This document shows, piece by piece, positions 12,701 to 25,311 of a stretch of DNA of 64,000 nt (within the stretch, counting starts at the first letter, position 1; every line of letters begins with the position of its first letter). The notes under the pieces are model-generated. The model saw only the letters and a list, made by a program, of their open reading frames with translations, did no database searches and was not told the origin of the DNA. The position numbers and the translations under genes are program-made. The stretch comes from Cyathus striatus (taxonomy: Eukaryota; Basidiomycota; Agaricomycetes; Agaricales; Nidulariaceae): positions 6,200,001 through 6,264,000 of the forward strand of contig JAOVFP010000002.1 of the NCBI GenBank assembly GCA_025738555.1, in the 5' to 3' direction.

Positions 12701-14731
12701 GAAGGCCCAGAACCTTCCGCCACCCTTGCCCGCTTTCTCTTATCTTTTTCTCTGTTATGTTCCGGGGGGATCTCGGCGCTGACTTTGTATTTTCTTTCTC
12801 TATTTCAGGTATCGTGCATGGTGCGAATCCCTTTCCTTACAATACTAAGCTCAACCTAACCCTGACCGTGATTTAGTGTATGACTAGAAGACTATGATTA
12901 CGCATTTTGCTTGCCTCCGGTGAGCATGGACTCTTAATTTCGTGCAAGATTACATGTGAGTTGGTAAATCTATTCATACCATCGTTTACCTCACCATGAC
13001 TCCACTCTATATTTCGGTATTTTCGATTATCCTCGGATTTGGCATTATCGACTCATCTTATCTCCAACATGGGCGGCTGATAATGTGATAATTGTATTGC
13101 GCAGTGCGCTAGTATGGTCATACCCCCCGTCATTCTCGAGTTTCCATATAGGGCATATCTGTTTATCCTCTTCTCATCGTCCTTGTCCCTCGCAATTTTT
13201 TTTTCACGCTTTGCTGGTTTTGTGAAATGTACGATACAAGCATTATTTATTCTTAGACCTCTCCTCGGAACTTTCAGCTAGATATGCCCACGGACGCATG
13301 TGTGTGCGTGTACGATTAGCATGATCATCATTCCAGGTATCGGCATCTGAGAACAAAAAGACAATGTGGGCCGAATAATGGTTGATGCGCTTTTTGCCAC
13401 GAGCGCGCGCCCTCGGGGAAACGTGAAACTTTGCGCTTCTTCCCGTCGCTGGAGTGGCAGGCTGTCAAACCCCGCATTTTGACGCTCCACCCCCACACCC
13501 ACGCGAGCATGGCAGCTGTGATGCCGTTACTTTTTATCTGGTGCTGTTAACTGTGCTATCTATAGGCAGATAATAGTAGGCACTGGATCAGGCGCCGGAC
13601 TCGGAGTAGAGTTGAGGCTTGTCCTCTTCAACTCGAGTATTGAATTGATAACTCGTGTTGGTGGCGGACCGTGGTCATGGATGGAATTTAGAAGGTGGGC
13701 GTGTATGGTGATGGAGGCGGGTCTAGGTCCTCTGCTGGGTACCATGCAAGCGTTCAAGGGAAGCATTCGACGTTCGAGATTTTCGACATGATTCTTCTCC
13801 ACTCGGTTTTGTTTCAATGAATTCTTTTCGCGGTGTTAAGCTCCTTTTGGAGCTGTGGATTGTGTTAATTCATCGCGTATTCCTTATTTCACGCGTTCAT
13901 TTGGGTATTAAGATGGGGGTTGACCTTGCATCTTCGAGCTTTTTTGAGCTTCGAGGGTTCTCTCTGTTCGCGCTCGTTTACGCTAAGGGAAGGTTTTAGT
14001 CCTTTGGGATGACGAATCAGAATGTGAGCTTTTTTTGCTCTGAGAGGTGAGAGTTGGATGGGTAGGATTAAAGTTCGGGTGTTTAGTATTACAACCATCC
14101 ACTTGGTTGGGTCATCTCCTAGCAGCGAGGAGAGAAGGCATGCATAAACGCATTACCAGTGTACAGGGCTGGCCATATCCATGGAATGAAAGTCTCTCAT
14201 GCGCCCATAATTCGTGTTGTTTTCATAGGCAGTCAGCCAAACCCACCGCCTAGCCGGTTTCAAAATCTGGCCGAATCTGATGATGGATAAATCCTGCGGG
14301 GCAAAGAATCCCAAAAGGGATCTGAGATTCCTTCATTGCTCTGAGATTTGCTCTTACCGGACAATCGGCCACGTGGGGATAGTCAATAGCACGCGACGAC
14401 CATGCTGCAGGATAGCACTGCCACTGAGATCGCCACGTGTGATAGATCCCACCCGTTCCGGGCTTCCTTCCAGTATCCCAATTAGGGGCGCCTGGTAAGA
14501 ACCTGCTGTTCCCTTACTAAAAAAATATTCATATGACCGCAGGATTAAAGTCCATTAAAGAGGGGAATCTCTTCCTCCACCGATTCCTTTCGTCTTGCTT
14601 GTCCACTCGACTCCTGCTTAACATCAGTGCTTTCTTTGCTTTGCTTTCTTGCTCTCGCTGTCTTTCGAACAAATTACCTCCTATCTCAGTCCAAGTCCCC
14701 CTTGTGTCCTACTTCGTCCATATCTGCTGCC
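9704..14731. other. 5-kb pyrimidine-rich stretch without a recognised gene
   Basis: No family could be recognised on either strand. From about 10.2 to 14.1 kb the plus strand is strikingly T/C-rich, with many tracts such as TTCTTTTTTTTTCATTCC and a 13-C run near 11,667. The same bias is seen on the coding strand of the RRP43 introns. A plausible short first exon, ATG at 10220 with donor GTACGT at 10238 (MDLKAE), follows a CT-rich leader. A candidate later exon opens after the acceptor at about 13,563 and encodes GTGSGAGLGVELRLVLF. Without intermediate exons I do not call a gene. The last about 500 bp, with a CT-rich tract before 14732, is the DUF6593 gene promoter. Confidence 0.4.
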
Positions 14732-15521
14732 ATGGCTGGAACTGTTCTCTACCAATACGGAGATGACCCCTTTGCTCACCACTTCAAGGACCACGAAGGG
14801 CGCGTCGCTTTCACAATGTAAGTAGTACCCCCCCGCGTAATCCATTCTTGTCCTAATCTTGGATCTGTCGTGTCTTATGACTGGCTGTCACCTTTCAGTG
14901 CAGAGGTATGTCCATCACGTCAACCTGCTATCACTCCGCTCCGTTGTAACCTTCCACCTCTTGTAGGCAAGCAGACAACCAAACATCATCATCCGTCTCA
15001 CCCGAGAGCTAGTATGGTCCAAACTCCACCCGAACATTATGGGCCCAGATAACTCGTTCTTTTACTTTGGACCTGAGAGAAGACAAGGGCAACTGGCCTA
15101 TGGAGGCAATAATGGGATACACATGGCGTTTCTTCGCGAGCAGAAGAGGGAAGGAAGCCCGTGCGTCCAGTCTCTTTCTTTTCGCATGATTGCGGATTCA
15201 TCCTGACGTGAACTGTCCGTTCCCTTCCCCTTATCAGATCACGGTATTTCAGAGCCCAGAACAGAAAGGAGTACAAGTGGCGGATAATAAATACATATCG
15301 AATGGAGGTACGTTATGGCTTCTTATCACTCGCCACAATTCCTAATTTCACGTTTACAGCTGTTGGGCGGAGGGACTCTTCTCGCGACTTGGGAAATTAC
15401 ACGGCCTGAGCAGCATCCTTTTGCAACGTTAACGCTGCACAAGGATATCTGCATGACAATCATCACAGAAATTGTGACAACGTTAACGTTAAATCGGATG
15501 GCTAGCGAACTAGGGTGGTAG
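14732..15521 (+). CDS. DUF6593 family protein with a 7-nt exon
   Basis: DUF6593 proteins are short, function-unknown proteins common in Agaricomycetes. The model has five exons: 14732-14817, 14899-14905 (7 nt, TGCAGAG), 14967-15160, 15238-15307 and 15360-15521. It joins in phase to 172 residues. The start MAGTVLYQYGDDPFAHHF is in a CC-ATG-G context. Family-like features are the central SFFYFGPERRQGQLAYG block, the SRYFRAQNRKEYKWR block and the C-terminal TWEITR segment with an aliphatic tail. No signal peptide or membrane segment is evident, suggesting a soluble protein. The 7-nt exon is needed to keep frame between exons 1 and 3 and has clean splice sites on both sides. Confidence 0.8.
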
Positions 15522-16108
15522 CCAGCCTTTTGGACCAGGAAGTAGTGGCCCCACCCACGCACAGACTGTTCTACACTTCTCTCATCGCCGTCCCTCCCAC
15601 ATCAATTTCCATGGGCTATCTTATCCCATCAGCATCAGCATCAGCATGGTCCAACAGCATGACTCCTTATGACTCTTCATAACTGTAATGCTCTGTTTTT
15701 CCTTTTCCTCTTCCAGCCACTTGCTTCCGCGCGTCCGTTCATCGGCCTCCGGACTCCAGTATCAGATACACTTCCGGCACGTGTAGTATAGCTTTCCTCT
15801 TTTTCTCTGCTTGTTGTTCCCATCCCCTCTCAAGATATTGTTTTACCCTTTATTTTCTATTCGTTCTCCCATTTATTTCAATTTATTTCTCACAACATGA
15901 TGATATATACCCACTACGTCTCACAAAAACTTAAACGACGTCAAATCGAGACTTCATAATGATAATGAACGACTGAACTACCTTCCAAGAGGGTTGTCTG
16001 TTTTTATCACCGCGGCGACGTTATTTTCATACTGAATACAAATCCACACACACCACAACCACCCCACCCTCCCAAACCTTCCGTTTACAACTCCATCTAT
16101 TCATCCCT
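15522..16108. other. Convergent intergenic region between DUF6593 gene and TTC27
   Basis: This 587-bp gap lies between two convergent genes. It contains a short CATCAG/CAGCAT microsatellite near 15,625-15,648 and T-rich stretches typical of 3' ends. I see no further gene. Confidence 0.5.
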
Positions 16109-18938
16109 TCAATCATTTTCCTCCTTACGCAATTCCTCCAACAACAGCTGCAAGCGCTCCCACTCTGGCTCATCTTCGAAATCCCTCGTGCGACCGATGA
16201 ATGTCCGCACAATGCTGCTACCTCGCAATCTCCACTTGTATCCGTCAACCCGCGGACCGAAGTTCCTCAAAATATCGACAATCTCCTCAACCTCACTCAC
16301 GGCTTCACGCCACTTGCCTACGTCCGTCTCGCCCTTTTCCATGGTCCCTGCAACGCTGCAGCGGTACCCATCCATGTACGCCTTGAGAGCCTCTTCCCAC
16401 TTGGTCTTCCATGTCAGTAGGCGGGCATAAGCTCGAAAAATACGGGGGCTAGATACGCGTGGAAGGATCATCCGCTCAAATAGGCTCACAACATTCCTGA
16501 ACAAGCCATGCCCTTCATTTGGGTTGTGAACTAAGTTCTGGTCGCCAGCAGTAGCACCACTTCCAACCTCGGCGGCGGCGTCTTCTGGGTCCGCAGTCGC
16601 GCTCGTAACAGCATTGACCAACCGCTCGAGGACATCCTCGTCTACGGACATCGCACCCACCTTGTCAGAGGTTTCCTCGACCACGCGGCCGAGGGCTCTA
16701 CAGCACTCCTGCAGCTCTCCCACATCCATCGCGACGATCATGTAGTTGTACCACATCCGCCAGTTGTTGTAGCTGAACCGCAGCCCCTGCTTGAGCGCGC
16801 GGAACGCCAACATTTTGTTCGAGAATGGAATAGCCTTTGCGGTCTCGTCATTGTATTTCAGCGAGAGGTCACCAGTTGGCTGCTCTCCGTTCTACAGACG
16901 CGGAAGTATATCAGCCACAAACATACTGTATGGGTATAATGAACACTTACCGCTTCTTCATTGTCGGCATCCCCGTTCACGGCTTTCTTCTCGCTCCCCA
17001 TGCGGAGATACATGCTGGCGAGATTATTCCAGCTCTCTCCGTCTTCTTCGTCGATGGCTACGCAGCGGCTGAACGCATTCTTACCTCCCTCCCAATCCTC
17101 AATCCGCATGCAGGCACAGCCCAGGATGAACCACGAGCGGGTCAAGAGGGGGTTTATGGTGACTCCTTTCTTGAGACAGGCGATGGCGTCGTGGAATTTC
17201 CCGCGAGCAAAGTAGTATCCGCCAAGCGAGCGCATCGCTCGCCCTGACGTCTCCTTCGACACCTCCCACGCACGCTTGTAGTCCTCCTCTGCCTTCTCCG
17301 GCTCGAGGTCTCCCAGCAGGCACCACAGCTTCGCCTGACGAGTCGAGTCTTGAATATCTCTCCACCTCGTCGACACGTCCTTTCCACGAGCCATCACAGC
17401 CTCTGCCTCTGCCTTTTTCCCCTCGAGCAGATCGTGCACGATCGCAATGCCTTTTTCGGGTCTCTCGAGAGATCCGTAGCATTTTACCACTTCCTCCCAC
17501 ATCTCGAGTCGCTCAAAGATCTCCAGAGCCGATTTGACGACGCCCAGACTCATGAATCGGAGCGCGAGCTCCCTCTCCAGCTCCCACTTGCTTGGCAAGG
17601 GGATTGAATGGAAATAGAGAAGGCGTTCGGGTAGTGTAGAGTCTGAGGTAGGCATCTGGTCGATTAACGCTTGAAGCTGCAGTGTCGAGCGTTCGACTGT
17701 CCTGGTACGCGTAGATTCAAGCCGAGATCGCAAGAGTAGTGCCATTGTATGAATAGACCAGTTTCGAGGGTGTGATATTACGCGCGAAACGTAAGGCGAC
17801 ATTTGTTCCATGGTGAGACCGTGAGAGGGTGAAGTATTTCGGACATTAAGGCAGAGGGATAATAAAATGGATTGGTCGAGGGGGTGAAGGGGCGGTTGGG
17901 ATGAAGGATCAATGTGACTTAGCGTGGAGCCGGAGGCGGCAGGACGAGAGGACGTAAACTCTGTTTGTTCCAACAAAGTATCATCGTTAAGAGCCATTGT
18001 CTCCGGAACATTAGCATTCCCGTCGACCCTGTCTTCCCCTTGTTGGAGGACTGGTTATCGCATGTAACCGCAGCGGTTGGTTCATGATCACTGTCAAGCT
18101 TCAACTTGCTCTCTGCGAGGAGCACAAGCTGACTGAGTTCCTTCTCCTGAAACTTTGTCCTCTTTCCCAGAGCGCCGGTTAACTCGTATTCTAACCCCGT
18201 GGCCCTCGCCGCTTTGACAAAGTTCTCCGCCGCTGCCTTGTCCTGAGAAAGATGATGCTCAAGGAGCCCTATTTCTAAATACAGACGAGCAGCCATATCT
18301 GGCTCGGTTGCGAACGAGGATGTCAAAGAGTCGATGGATGAAAATACATCATCGGCGGGAGCAACGGGCTCGTCTAGAACTTGCTGGTGCACGGTTGTCG
18401 TTCGCAGCTTCCACCATACTACAGACCGAAGGTGATTGAATGGAAGGGCCAGGAGGAGCTGCGAAAGCCGCAGGAAAATTGGCACTTGGACAAGGTGGTA
18501 AGCGGGCTCTCCACCGTAGGCGAGCTCCGAAATGGCCTTTCCTGTAATGGACTCCTCTGTGATTGAACTTGATAAATCGGTGTTATCAAAGTGAAGCACC
18601 TCCAAAGGTGTGACGTTTAAATCTGGTCCCGTCCAGTTTGCCTGCACGAACGCATGCAAACACGCGACTGCCAGTAATAATCTCAGAAGCTCTTCTTGCA
18701 CTTCGTCCCCGCTGCTTTTTGGTATTGAGAAATCGAAAAGCTCGTCCAGGGGTCGACTTAGATCGCTTGAACTGGATCGAAACAGTTGTTTTGCAAGAGT
18801 AGAAGTAAGTACATCTCTGAAGCTGCCTTCCACGACGGATTTTGCGAGGTCAAGTATTGTATTATTGGAGGGTATAGTAGCATCCCATGTTCCCCTGATC
18901 AAAGACTTTTCTATAGGCGCAGTATCCCAGTTGTTCAT
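16109..18938 (-). CDS. TTC27/Emw1-like tetratricopeptide repeat protein
   Basis: This is the fungal counterpart of human TTC27 and yeast Emw1, a TPR protein linked in yeast to cell-wall integrity. Exons are 18938-18092, 18050-16951 and 16891-16109, giving 909 residues, close to the yeast length. The motif LGKRTKFQEKELSQL near residue 260, then LNDDTLLEQ, then TPR-like helices (LYFHSIPLPSKWELERELAL, WCLLGDLEPEKAEEDYKRAW, SWFILGCACMRIEDWEGG and ESWNNLASMYLRMG) follow the family order. The C-terminal exon continues with YNNWRMWYNYMIVAMDVGE. Intron 1 is only 41 bp (18091-18051) but is required for frame and joins KLKLD to ILQQGED. The start at 18938 is the first ATG of the open frame. Confidence 0.9.
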
Positions 18939-21377
18939 TGTGCGTCGATGTTGTGAAATGAATGAGAGAAAGACTCGGGCTCAGAGTAATCAATCCAGAG
19001 ATTTGAGATTATTGGCGTCACGTGCTATTGACCTTATCCAAAAACGATTTGATCAATCGATCGATTTCCCAATTTGGAAATCGCTGGCCTTCGCTCTCCG
19101 AGTCCGAGTTCTTGCCGCGAACGATCATCGTACGTATGTTTAAGTGGGTCCGCCTGGTGCACAAGCTCTCTTTCTCTCGCATCCTTTGTGGAAAAAAACT
19201 CTGAAAATTCATCGATCGTACCATGCTGCGGACGAGTTCTTTCATTTTCAGCTCCACTGTAAACCGACTCACTCGATGCAGGGCCGGGTTCTGCGGAAAT
19301 TAATGTACAGATGTACTCGAAAAATCTCTCTCAATTCCAAGGGACAACACAATATAATATAATATCTTTTATTGTACTATAAGGCACTCCACTCTAGCAA
19401 TAGCGCCGCCGATGCTGTAAATTCTGCTTCTTAATCCACTTGCCATGTACGTCTCGCATGTCTATGCAAAAAGAATAATTATGAATAGCCTTAGTTCATA
19501 TGAGCGTCTTCAGCGAATTCTCTAGTTCAATTGAACGTTGGGTCTCGTCATCTTATGCGAATCGCTGATAGTCGATATCTGATACTGATACTATATTTAA
19601 CTGATTTATAGCGCTCAAAATATTTACATCTATTCTCAGATATATGTAACAGGTCCCAACACATGCCTATCGAGCGGAAAGCTCATCTGGCACATAAAAA
19701 AATGTCAAACACGGGTCGCGTATCCATCCTTCGACTCCGCATTCTCGGTCGTTGGGTTTCGTACTGGTCGTTAAACGCTCTCGCCTAGCGTCGCTAAGGG
19801 CGGGAGGCCTAAACAAGCCTAACCCGGTCCGGATGGCATACCAGTATGTAACAATATTATCTCTGATAATCCTGTGTGTGTACATCGAGAGAGATAACAC
19901 CAAATAGGTGTTTGATAGGTACCTTTACGATCCCGGAGCTTCGTAATTTTTCAAGCGAGGAACGACTGAAAAGGACCTTCAGGATCAATACAATTGTAAT
20001 ATCCGGTATTCTTTCATTACTTAAATGGAATAAAATCCTGAAAAAGGATCCTAGTAATCCTACTCGGAATTGTATTTACTTGGGATTCCTGTTCGAAAAT
20101 CACGCAGAACACGCTGTGGACATCTTGCACAAAGCATTCATGCTGTATGATTTCGGAATTTTTAAGTGCCTCGAGAGCAGTGAGTGGTATATTTAATATA
20201 CTAAACGTTTAATGAGGCGAGTAGGCTTTATAGTGGCTTAGTATATTTTTGAAAGGGCACGCTGCTTGCACGACGAGGTTTATGTGCGACCCTAGAATGA
20301 ATATACCATCTTCAGCTTAGTAAAATTGAAATAATTATCGTACTATCTGACATCATCCATGATTCACTAGTGTAAAGCACGATTTCCAGGTGACACAGAA
20401 AGAAGACCTCCACAAAACCCCAGCTTCTCAGATCGACTTTCCATTGAGTCTTTTTTTTTACTCGCATGACTGCAGGTTGTCGTATTCCCCCCACCAACCA
20501 ATCGAGTCATTCTCGGAAGAGAATTACAGTCTTGTGATCTTACCAAGCTCCATGCGCACCTCGGTGCGTGAATAGAACTTTTGGCTACACGAGGAATACT
20601 ACCGTTCTCCGTTTATCGCTGTTGCCACTTGTGCTTGTAGTATAATTTTTTACCGCAGGGAAAAAGCGGAATATCGAACCGGAAGGGAGGAACGGTACGC
20701 TTACGACATGTCCTTGTATTCTCTCGCGAGCTTCATGTGGTAAGTCAGGTGAACCTGCGGGACGAGGAATGCCTAGACCTCTGCGTAATACGAAAAGCAT
20801 ACGGAAGCTCTACGCCTGTGGGCGTTGGTTGACGTACTTTTTCTTGAAGGAGGTGTAATAAGATGAGATGGGTTTGATAACGAGCGTGCACCGGACCGCT
20901 CTTAATCTAATCTAGGCCCCTTCCTTGACCTTGGGATTTGTTTGGGATTTTAGTTTTGGACGTTGAGTTAACTTATTATTTACCCGATCATAGGAACGAA
21001 AAAAATTGAACCTGGAATATCGGAGTGACGGAATGGGAGCGGGGACGTCGGGAAGCACTGCGGTAATCCGGCGCGATGAGTTTGCGTTGGCGGAGTGAAT
21101 GAAGAGAGTTGGTTTTAAAATAGTTTCGAAGGATTAGGAAAGTCGGAATTAAGATGGTTGATTTATTCCGAGCGAACGTGCGCAGAATGTGCCTCTTATT
21201 CGACAAGTTCTGTCAAGAGTCTCAGCAAAAAGCGCCCACAAAGTACGCCAATCCAATCGGGAATCGGGATTCAAATGAATGTCCTAATTCGATAAACAAT
21301 GCAATAATTGTGACTCATCAGCAGCGTTACGTCAGTCACACTACTATGTTCACCAAATTTCCTCATCGTCCACGGCG
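18939..21377. other. 2.4-kb divergent intergenic region
   Basis: This stretch separates the divergent TTC27 and Lys/Glu-rich genes. It is AT-rich, with an AATATAATATAATATC tract near 19,353, and carries no recognisable coding family. A 106-codon open frame at 19876-20196 has ordinary composition but no splice context, neighbour support or recognised motif. Confidence 0.4.
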
Positions 21378-24324
21378 ATGAGTGCCAGACGTCTACCTAC
21401 CGTCTTTGATTTTTCAGCTCTAAGACTACATCCTGATGGACGACGCGTGAAACAAAATCAGAGTGCGAGGGGGATTGATCTTGACCATGCGCCTAATGTT
21501 GTGCTTTCGCGGGGACAGTGGATTGCGGGCGATGCGGGGGGGAGTGTGGGTGCTCCGAAGAGGGTTAAGGTGAGGGTGCCAGAGGAGGAGATTGATATTG
21601 GGGAGGATGATAAGGATGATGAGGATGCTATACTGCGTTTGGGTAAGGGGAAGGGGAAGGGGAAGGGGAAGGGGAAGCTGGTGGATGGACTTGAGCCTGA
21701 GGACGAGGAGGATGTCCGACCTCGCAAGAAGAGACGCGATATACGCCCAGCGAGGAGACAGCATTTCTTGCAGGACCTATCGTTCTTAGACGATTACACG
21801 ACCCTCTCACAAACATCTTCACGTTCAATTTCTCGACATGTTTCACCGGATCTATCTGGCAGCAGAAGCGCAACAAATACCCCAGCACCTACTCAACATG
21901 CTGTACCTCACCCCACTGGTCCTTCAGATCTTCCATTACCTTCATCTGTATGTTTATTTTTCTATGCGCGAATAATCTCTCATTATTGGAATTTAGGATC
22001 TATTAAAATGTATACATCACTTTGCTTCCACCTATTACACCGAACGCGGAGAAATGTTGCAAATTGCACAACAATACCGTAAAGAGAAGAAGGAGCGCCG
22101 TCTGAAACAGCTGCAGATGCTCAATGAACTGTCTGGCAGTCCAGAGCACTCCACTGAACCTCCTAGAAAGAAGAAACGTCTTAATGAGGACTTGGATGAA
22201 GATCATGAGGAGCACAGTAGTTCTAAGGAAGGCAGTTCTGGCGAGGAAAGGGACAATGAAGATAAGGAGGAAGGCTCCTCACGCAAACCTGCACCGCGTA
22301 AACGACGCCCAAAGGTCTACAGAGATATGTACAAGATGTTCGACGGCACAGCACTAATGGCAATCGGTTCGTCCCTCTCCCCTCCCCCATCCCATTCAAA
22401 CACTAACTCCTCACAGGCATGCTAGTACAAGGATACGTCGAATCCATGCTCACTCCCAAGATACCGCCGAATTGGGAACGCGATGTTAGGCTTACTTGGG
22501 CTCCTGGGAACGACACGCAGAAGACAGAGTGGGAAGAACAAGTGGAGAGGGAGAGGGAGGCGGCGAGGAAGGCGAGGGAGTATGATGATAATGAGTATTT
22601 TAGGGTTATGGTGGATGGGTTGGATGCTGCTGTTAGGTATCGGAAGGTTACTAAGCGTAAGAGGGCCAGTGATACGGAGGAGGGGGAAGAAGATGAAGAA
22701 GAAGAGGAGGGGGAGGAGGGGGAGGAAGAAGAAGAAGAGGGGGAGGGGGAGGAGGAAAATGGCGAGGAGGAAGAGCACGGATCGTCGTTGGAGGAAGGTG
22801 ACGGAGATGAAGATTCGTCAATGGACACAGGCACATCTAAAGGGAAGGGCAAGGAGAAGGCTACGAGGACACACAAAGATACCAGAAAACCAGATCCGAC
22901 GGGGAAAACTACCTCTACAGAACAAAACCAAAGGGGGAAGAAAAGGAGAAAGTCTCGAGTGAAAAAGTCCGCGGAGGTCGTGGTTTCTTCTGACTCTGAG
23001 AGTTTGTCCTATCCCTTCTTGCTGAAGACTGTATTGACACTGAGACTCCACAGCCCCTTCCTCTTCCAGACCAGTTCAAGATTATCTTGCACTGGGTGCG
23101 AGTACCGCTGTTACAGCTTTACCGGTGCACGCCATTCCTAGTATGAGTCAAGCAATGGGTTCCCATGATGCAATGGATGATAGTGGTACTGGTATTCTGG
23201 TCGTTGCTCCCCTAGTATCAGCTGACGCACTGGCAACATCTTCCATACCACCTTCCGCCGACTTGACGTTACCGATTGGGACTTCCCTTGCTCCCCATAC
23301 TATCCCTTCAGCTGCTGGGACTGGTTCCTCTATTCCTGGACCTTCACATTCGCAGACTGCCCGTGACACACCTCCCTTGACCCACGAAATTCCACCGCCA
23401 CCTCCAGAGACTACCACATCACCGCTCCGTCCCAGAAAACGAAAAGCAACAACAGGAGAGGATGATTCTTCTAAAACTAAAATGAAGCACTCTGCTGTGC
23501 TCACCGAGGACACCGAGATGACAGCGTCAACGCTAGGTTCAGCTAGACCCCGTTCCCGTTTGCGGAAACGAAAAGGCGGTAATCTGGATAGTGTCCCAGG
23601 TTACTGCGGACGGTGCTGCTGCTGTGACTTTGAGCGGTGCCGTGGATGACGGTTCTACTAGGGATGGGGTAGATTCAGAAGTTGCTGTGGATGCTGGTGC
23701 AGGGATACTTGGTTCTTACTCACGGCGCTTGGGGAGAGGCGATGTTGCGACTAGTGAAGAGGGGGGATTGGTAGATGACGTTGGTGAGGATCCTGGGGTT
23801 TTGCGTACTTCCAGGGCACGCAAGAAACGGAGAGTTGGGTCTTTGCAAGTTGGAGATGCTGTTAGTGCTGTTGAAGAGGGGCTTCAGCCTAGTGTAGAAG
23901 CGGCAGGTGCCTCTACCCCCAAATCTCGCAAGAATCGCGAAGTCGCTTCCTCCCAAACAATATCTTCAAGCAGTGCTGGCCCTCAGGAAGCATCAGAAGC
24001 TGCTGCTAATGAATCTACATCTTCATCTGCGACTTCCCTACCGAGCTCCAAAAAAGCAAAGTTACTTCTTCTCAGGCTGCATCTTCGAGCAATGTTTTAG
24101 GAGACGGTCCTCAGGTTACCCCACGAACTTCCCCTGGAGACGTTACTTCTGCGCCTGTTTCCTCCACACGGAGCTCCAAGAATCGTAAAGTCACTTCTTC
24201 CCAAGAGGCTTCTTCGGCGCAGGAAGCCCAAGTTGAAGGTTCTTCTGCAGTACAGGATGCCCCAGCGGAAGGGGCACGGCGTCCTTTGCGTGCTAATAGG
24301 AAGACGACCAAGTACACCCGGTAG
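21378..24324 (+). CDS. Lys/Glu-rich nuclear-type protein, unrecognised family
   Basis: I do not recognise a named family. Exon 1 is 21378-21947, exon 2 21997-22366, exon 3 22417-23001 and exon 4 from 23045; all these junctions are in phase. Conserved-looking core motifs are LLKCIHHFASTYYTERGEML and, across the exon 2/3 junction, YKMFDGTALMAIGMLVQGYV followed by MLTPKIPPNWERDV. Around them lie a (GK)n run, a long Glu-rich tract and several basic clusters such as RKRKAT and PRKRRPK, suggesting a nuclear or chromatin role by inference only. Downstream of exon 4 the frame changes near 23,590 (a poorly supported 55-bp intron at 23540-23594 is possible). It changes again at an A-run near 24,050, where an SSKNRKVTSSQ-like repeat resumes in another frame. 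The final stop is TAG at 24322. Confidence 0.6.
21645..21676 (+). repeat. GGGGAA hexanucleotide microsatellite in coding sequence
   Basis: About five tandem GGGGAA units inside the first exon of the Lys/Glu-rich gene encode an alternating Gly-Lys run. A six-base unit keeps frame, so length changes would be tolerated. Confidence 0.85.
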
Positions 24325-24616
24325 CTTACTGGTTGGAACGCATTTATTGGAATTGTTTCTTGTTTTCTTGTTTTCTTGAAGGATGTCACTATTGGGCTGG
24401 AATCTACGAAGGAAGGAACCTATTTCACTTGACTGAGCTGGAGGCATACTATCGAGGAGGTTGGATTTCTATGTTATGCTATCTATTTGGCAGATTTAGT
24501 TGTAGTGCACCGTATCTGAAAAGTCGTATCCTATCCCTATCCTACTAGCACACATGCCCACGTAGCACGGATGAATTATAACGTATATTAATCATATAAT
24601 AAAAACAAGATAGATA

Positions 24617-25311
24617 TCATGCCTTCGGTGGGCTCCTCTTATACAATTCCGCCAATACTTTTCCCGTCGTAGGCACGGAAGGGTCATAATCCGGTGGTAA
24701 CGTTCCATCTTCCCAGCTACGCATGATATTGGCACCAAGAATACCCATCTGGTCAGTTGGGAAGACCTTAAGCCTCTCTAGACGCCTCTCGCGTAGCTTG
24801 TTTTTGGGTAACATGCCGGATACTGCTTGCCGGATAATCTACATTCATTCAACGGTAAGCATGAAAGTTCTGGGGTGGAAGAAACCGTACATGGTCCGGG
24901 TTCTTCTTCATCATGTCTTTATACGGTGTCTCTTTCAGACCGCCGGGGAACATGGAATGTTTCCTGAAAAGCAGCTGATCGTCCTTTTGTCCTGAGACCT
25001 TGATATTGCGCGAGTTGGTTACAATCACGTAGTCGCCACAGTCCACTATTGCATGAACCTATTCAGCTCTTAAAATTCTCCCATTATAACAGAAAACACG
25101 CACCAGAAGGATCGTAGATGGGCTTATGCTTCCCCATGAGTACCAACGCTATCCGCTCAGCGAGCTTTCCGAGAACGCGGTCTGATGCGTCGACGTGGTG
25201 CCATACTCTGGTGTAGGCAAGAGCGGTCTGTGGTGTTCCAGGACCTTAATAAGAATCATATCAGATGATAGAACGAAAGCAGAAGCTTACATTGCCTACG
25301 ACTTGAGACAT
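24617..25311 (-). CDS. MRPL13: Mitochondrial large-subunit ribosomal protein uL13m
   Basis: This is the mitochondrial ribosomal protein uL13 (called MRPL23 in yeast), a structural part of the large subunit. Exons are 25311-25291 (21 nt), 25227-25104, 25045-24891 and 24838-24617, totalling 173 residues. The start MSQVVGN joins across the first intron to [14 protein letters not shown], the characteristic uL13m N-terminus. Family motifs follow: [48 protein letters not shown] and the [20 protein letters not shown] block. The C-terminal extension after this block is usual for fungal mitochondrial forms. It converges with the Lys/Glu-rich gene with 292 bp between stops. The 7-codon first exon is easy to miss. 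Confidence 0.93.

Noticed and set aside
19876..20196. 106-codon open frame on the plus strand
   Set aside because: No recognised motif, splice partner or promoter. Length is within what AT-rich intergenic DNA gives by chance.
20735..20780. GGTGAACCTGCGG and ACGAGGAATGCCTAG resemble short words of 18S rRNA
   Set aside because: The two words are in the wrong order, one carries a mismatch, and no surrounding rRNA sequence is present. Probably chance.
22403..22876. Minus-strand open frames rich in Ser, Pro and Leu opposite the Glu-rich tract
   Set aside because: They are the antisense of GAG/GAA-rich coding sequence. The plus strand has in-phase splice sites and conserved motifs.
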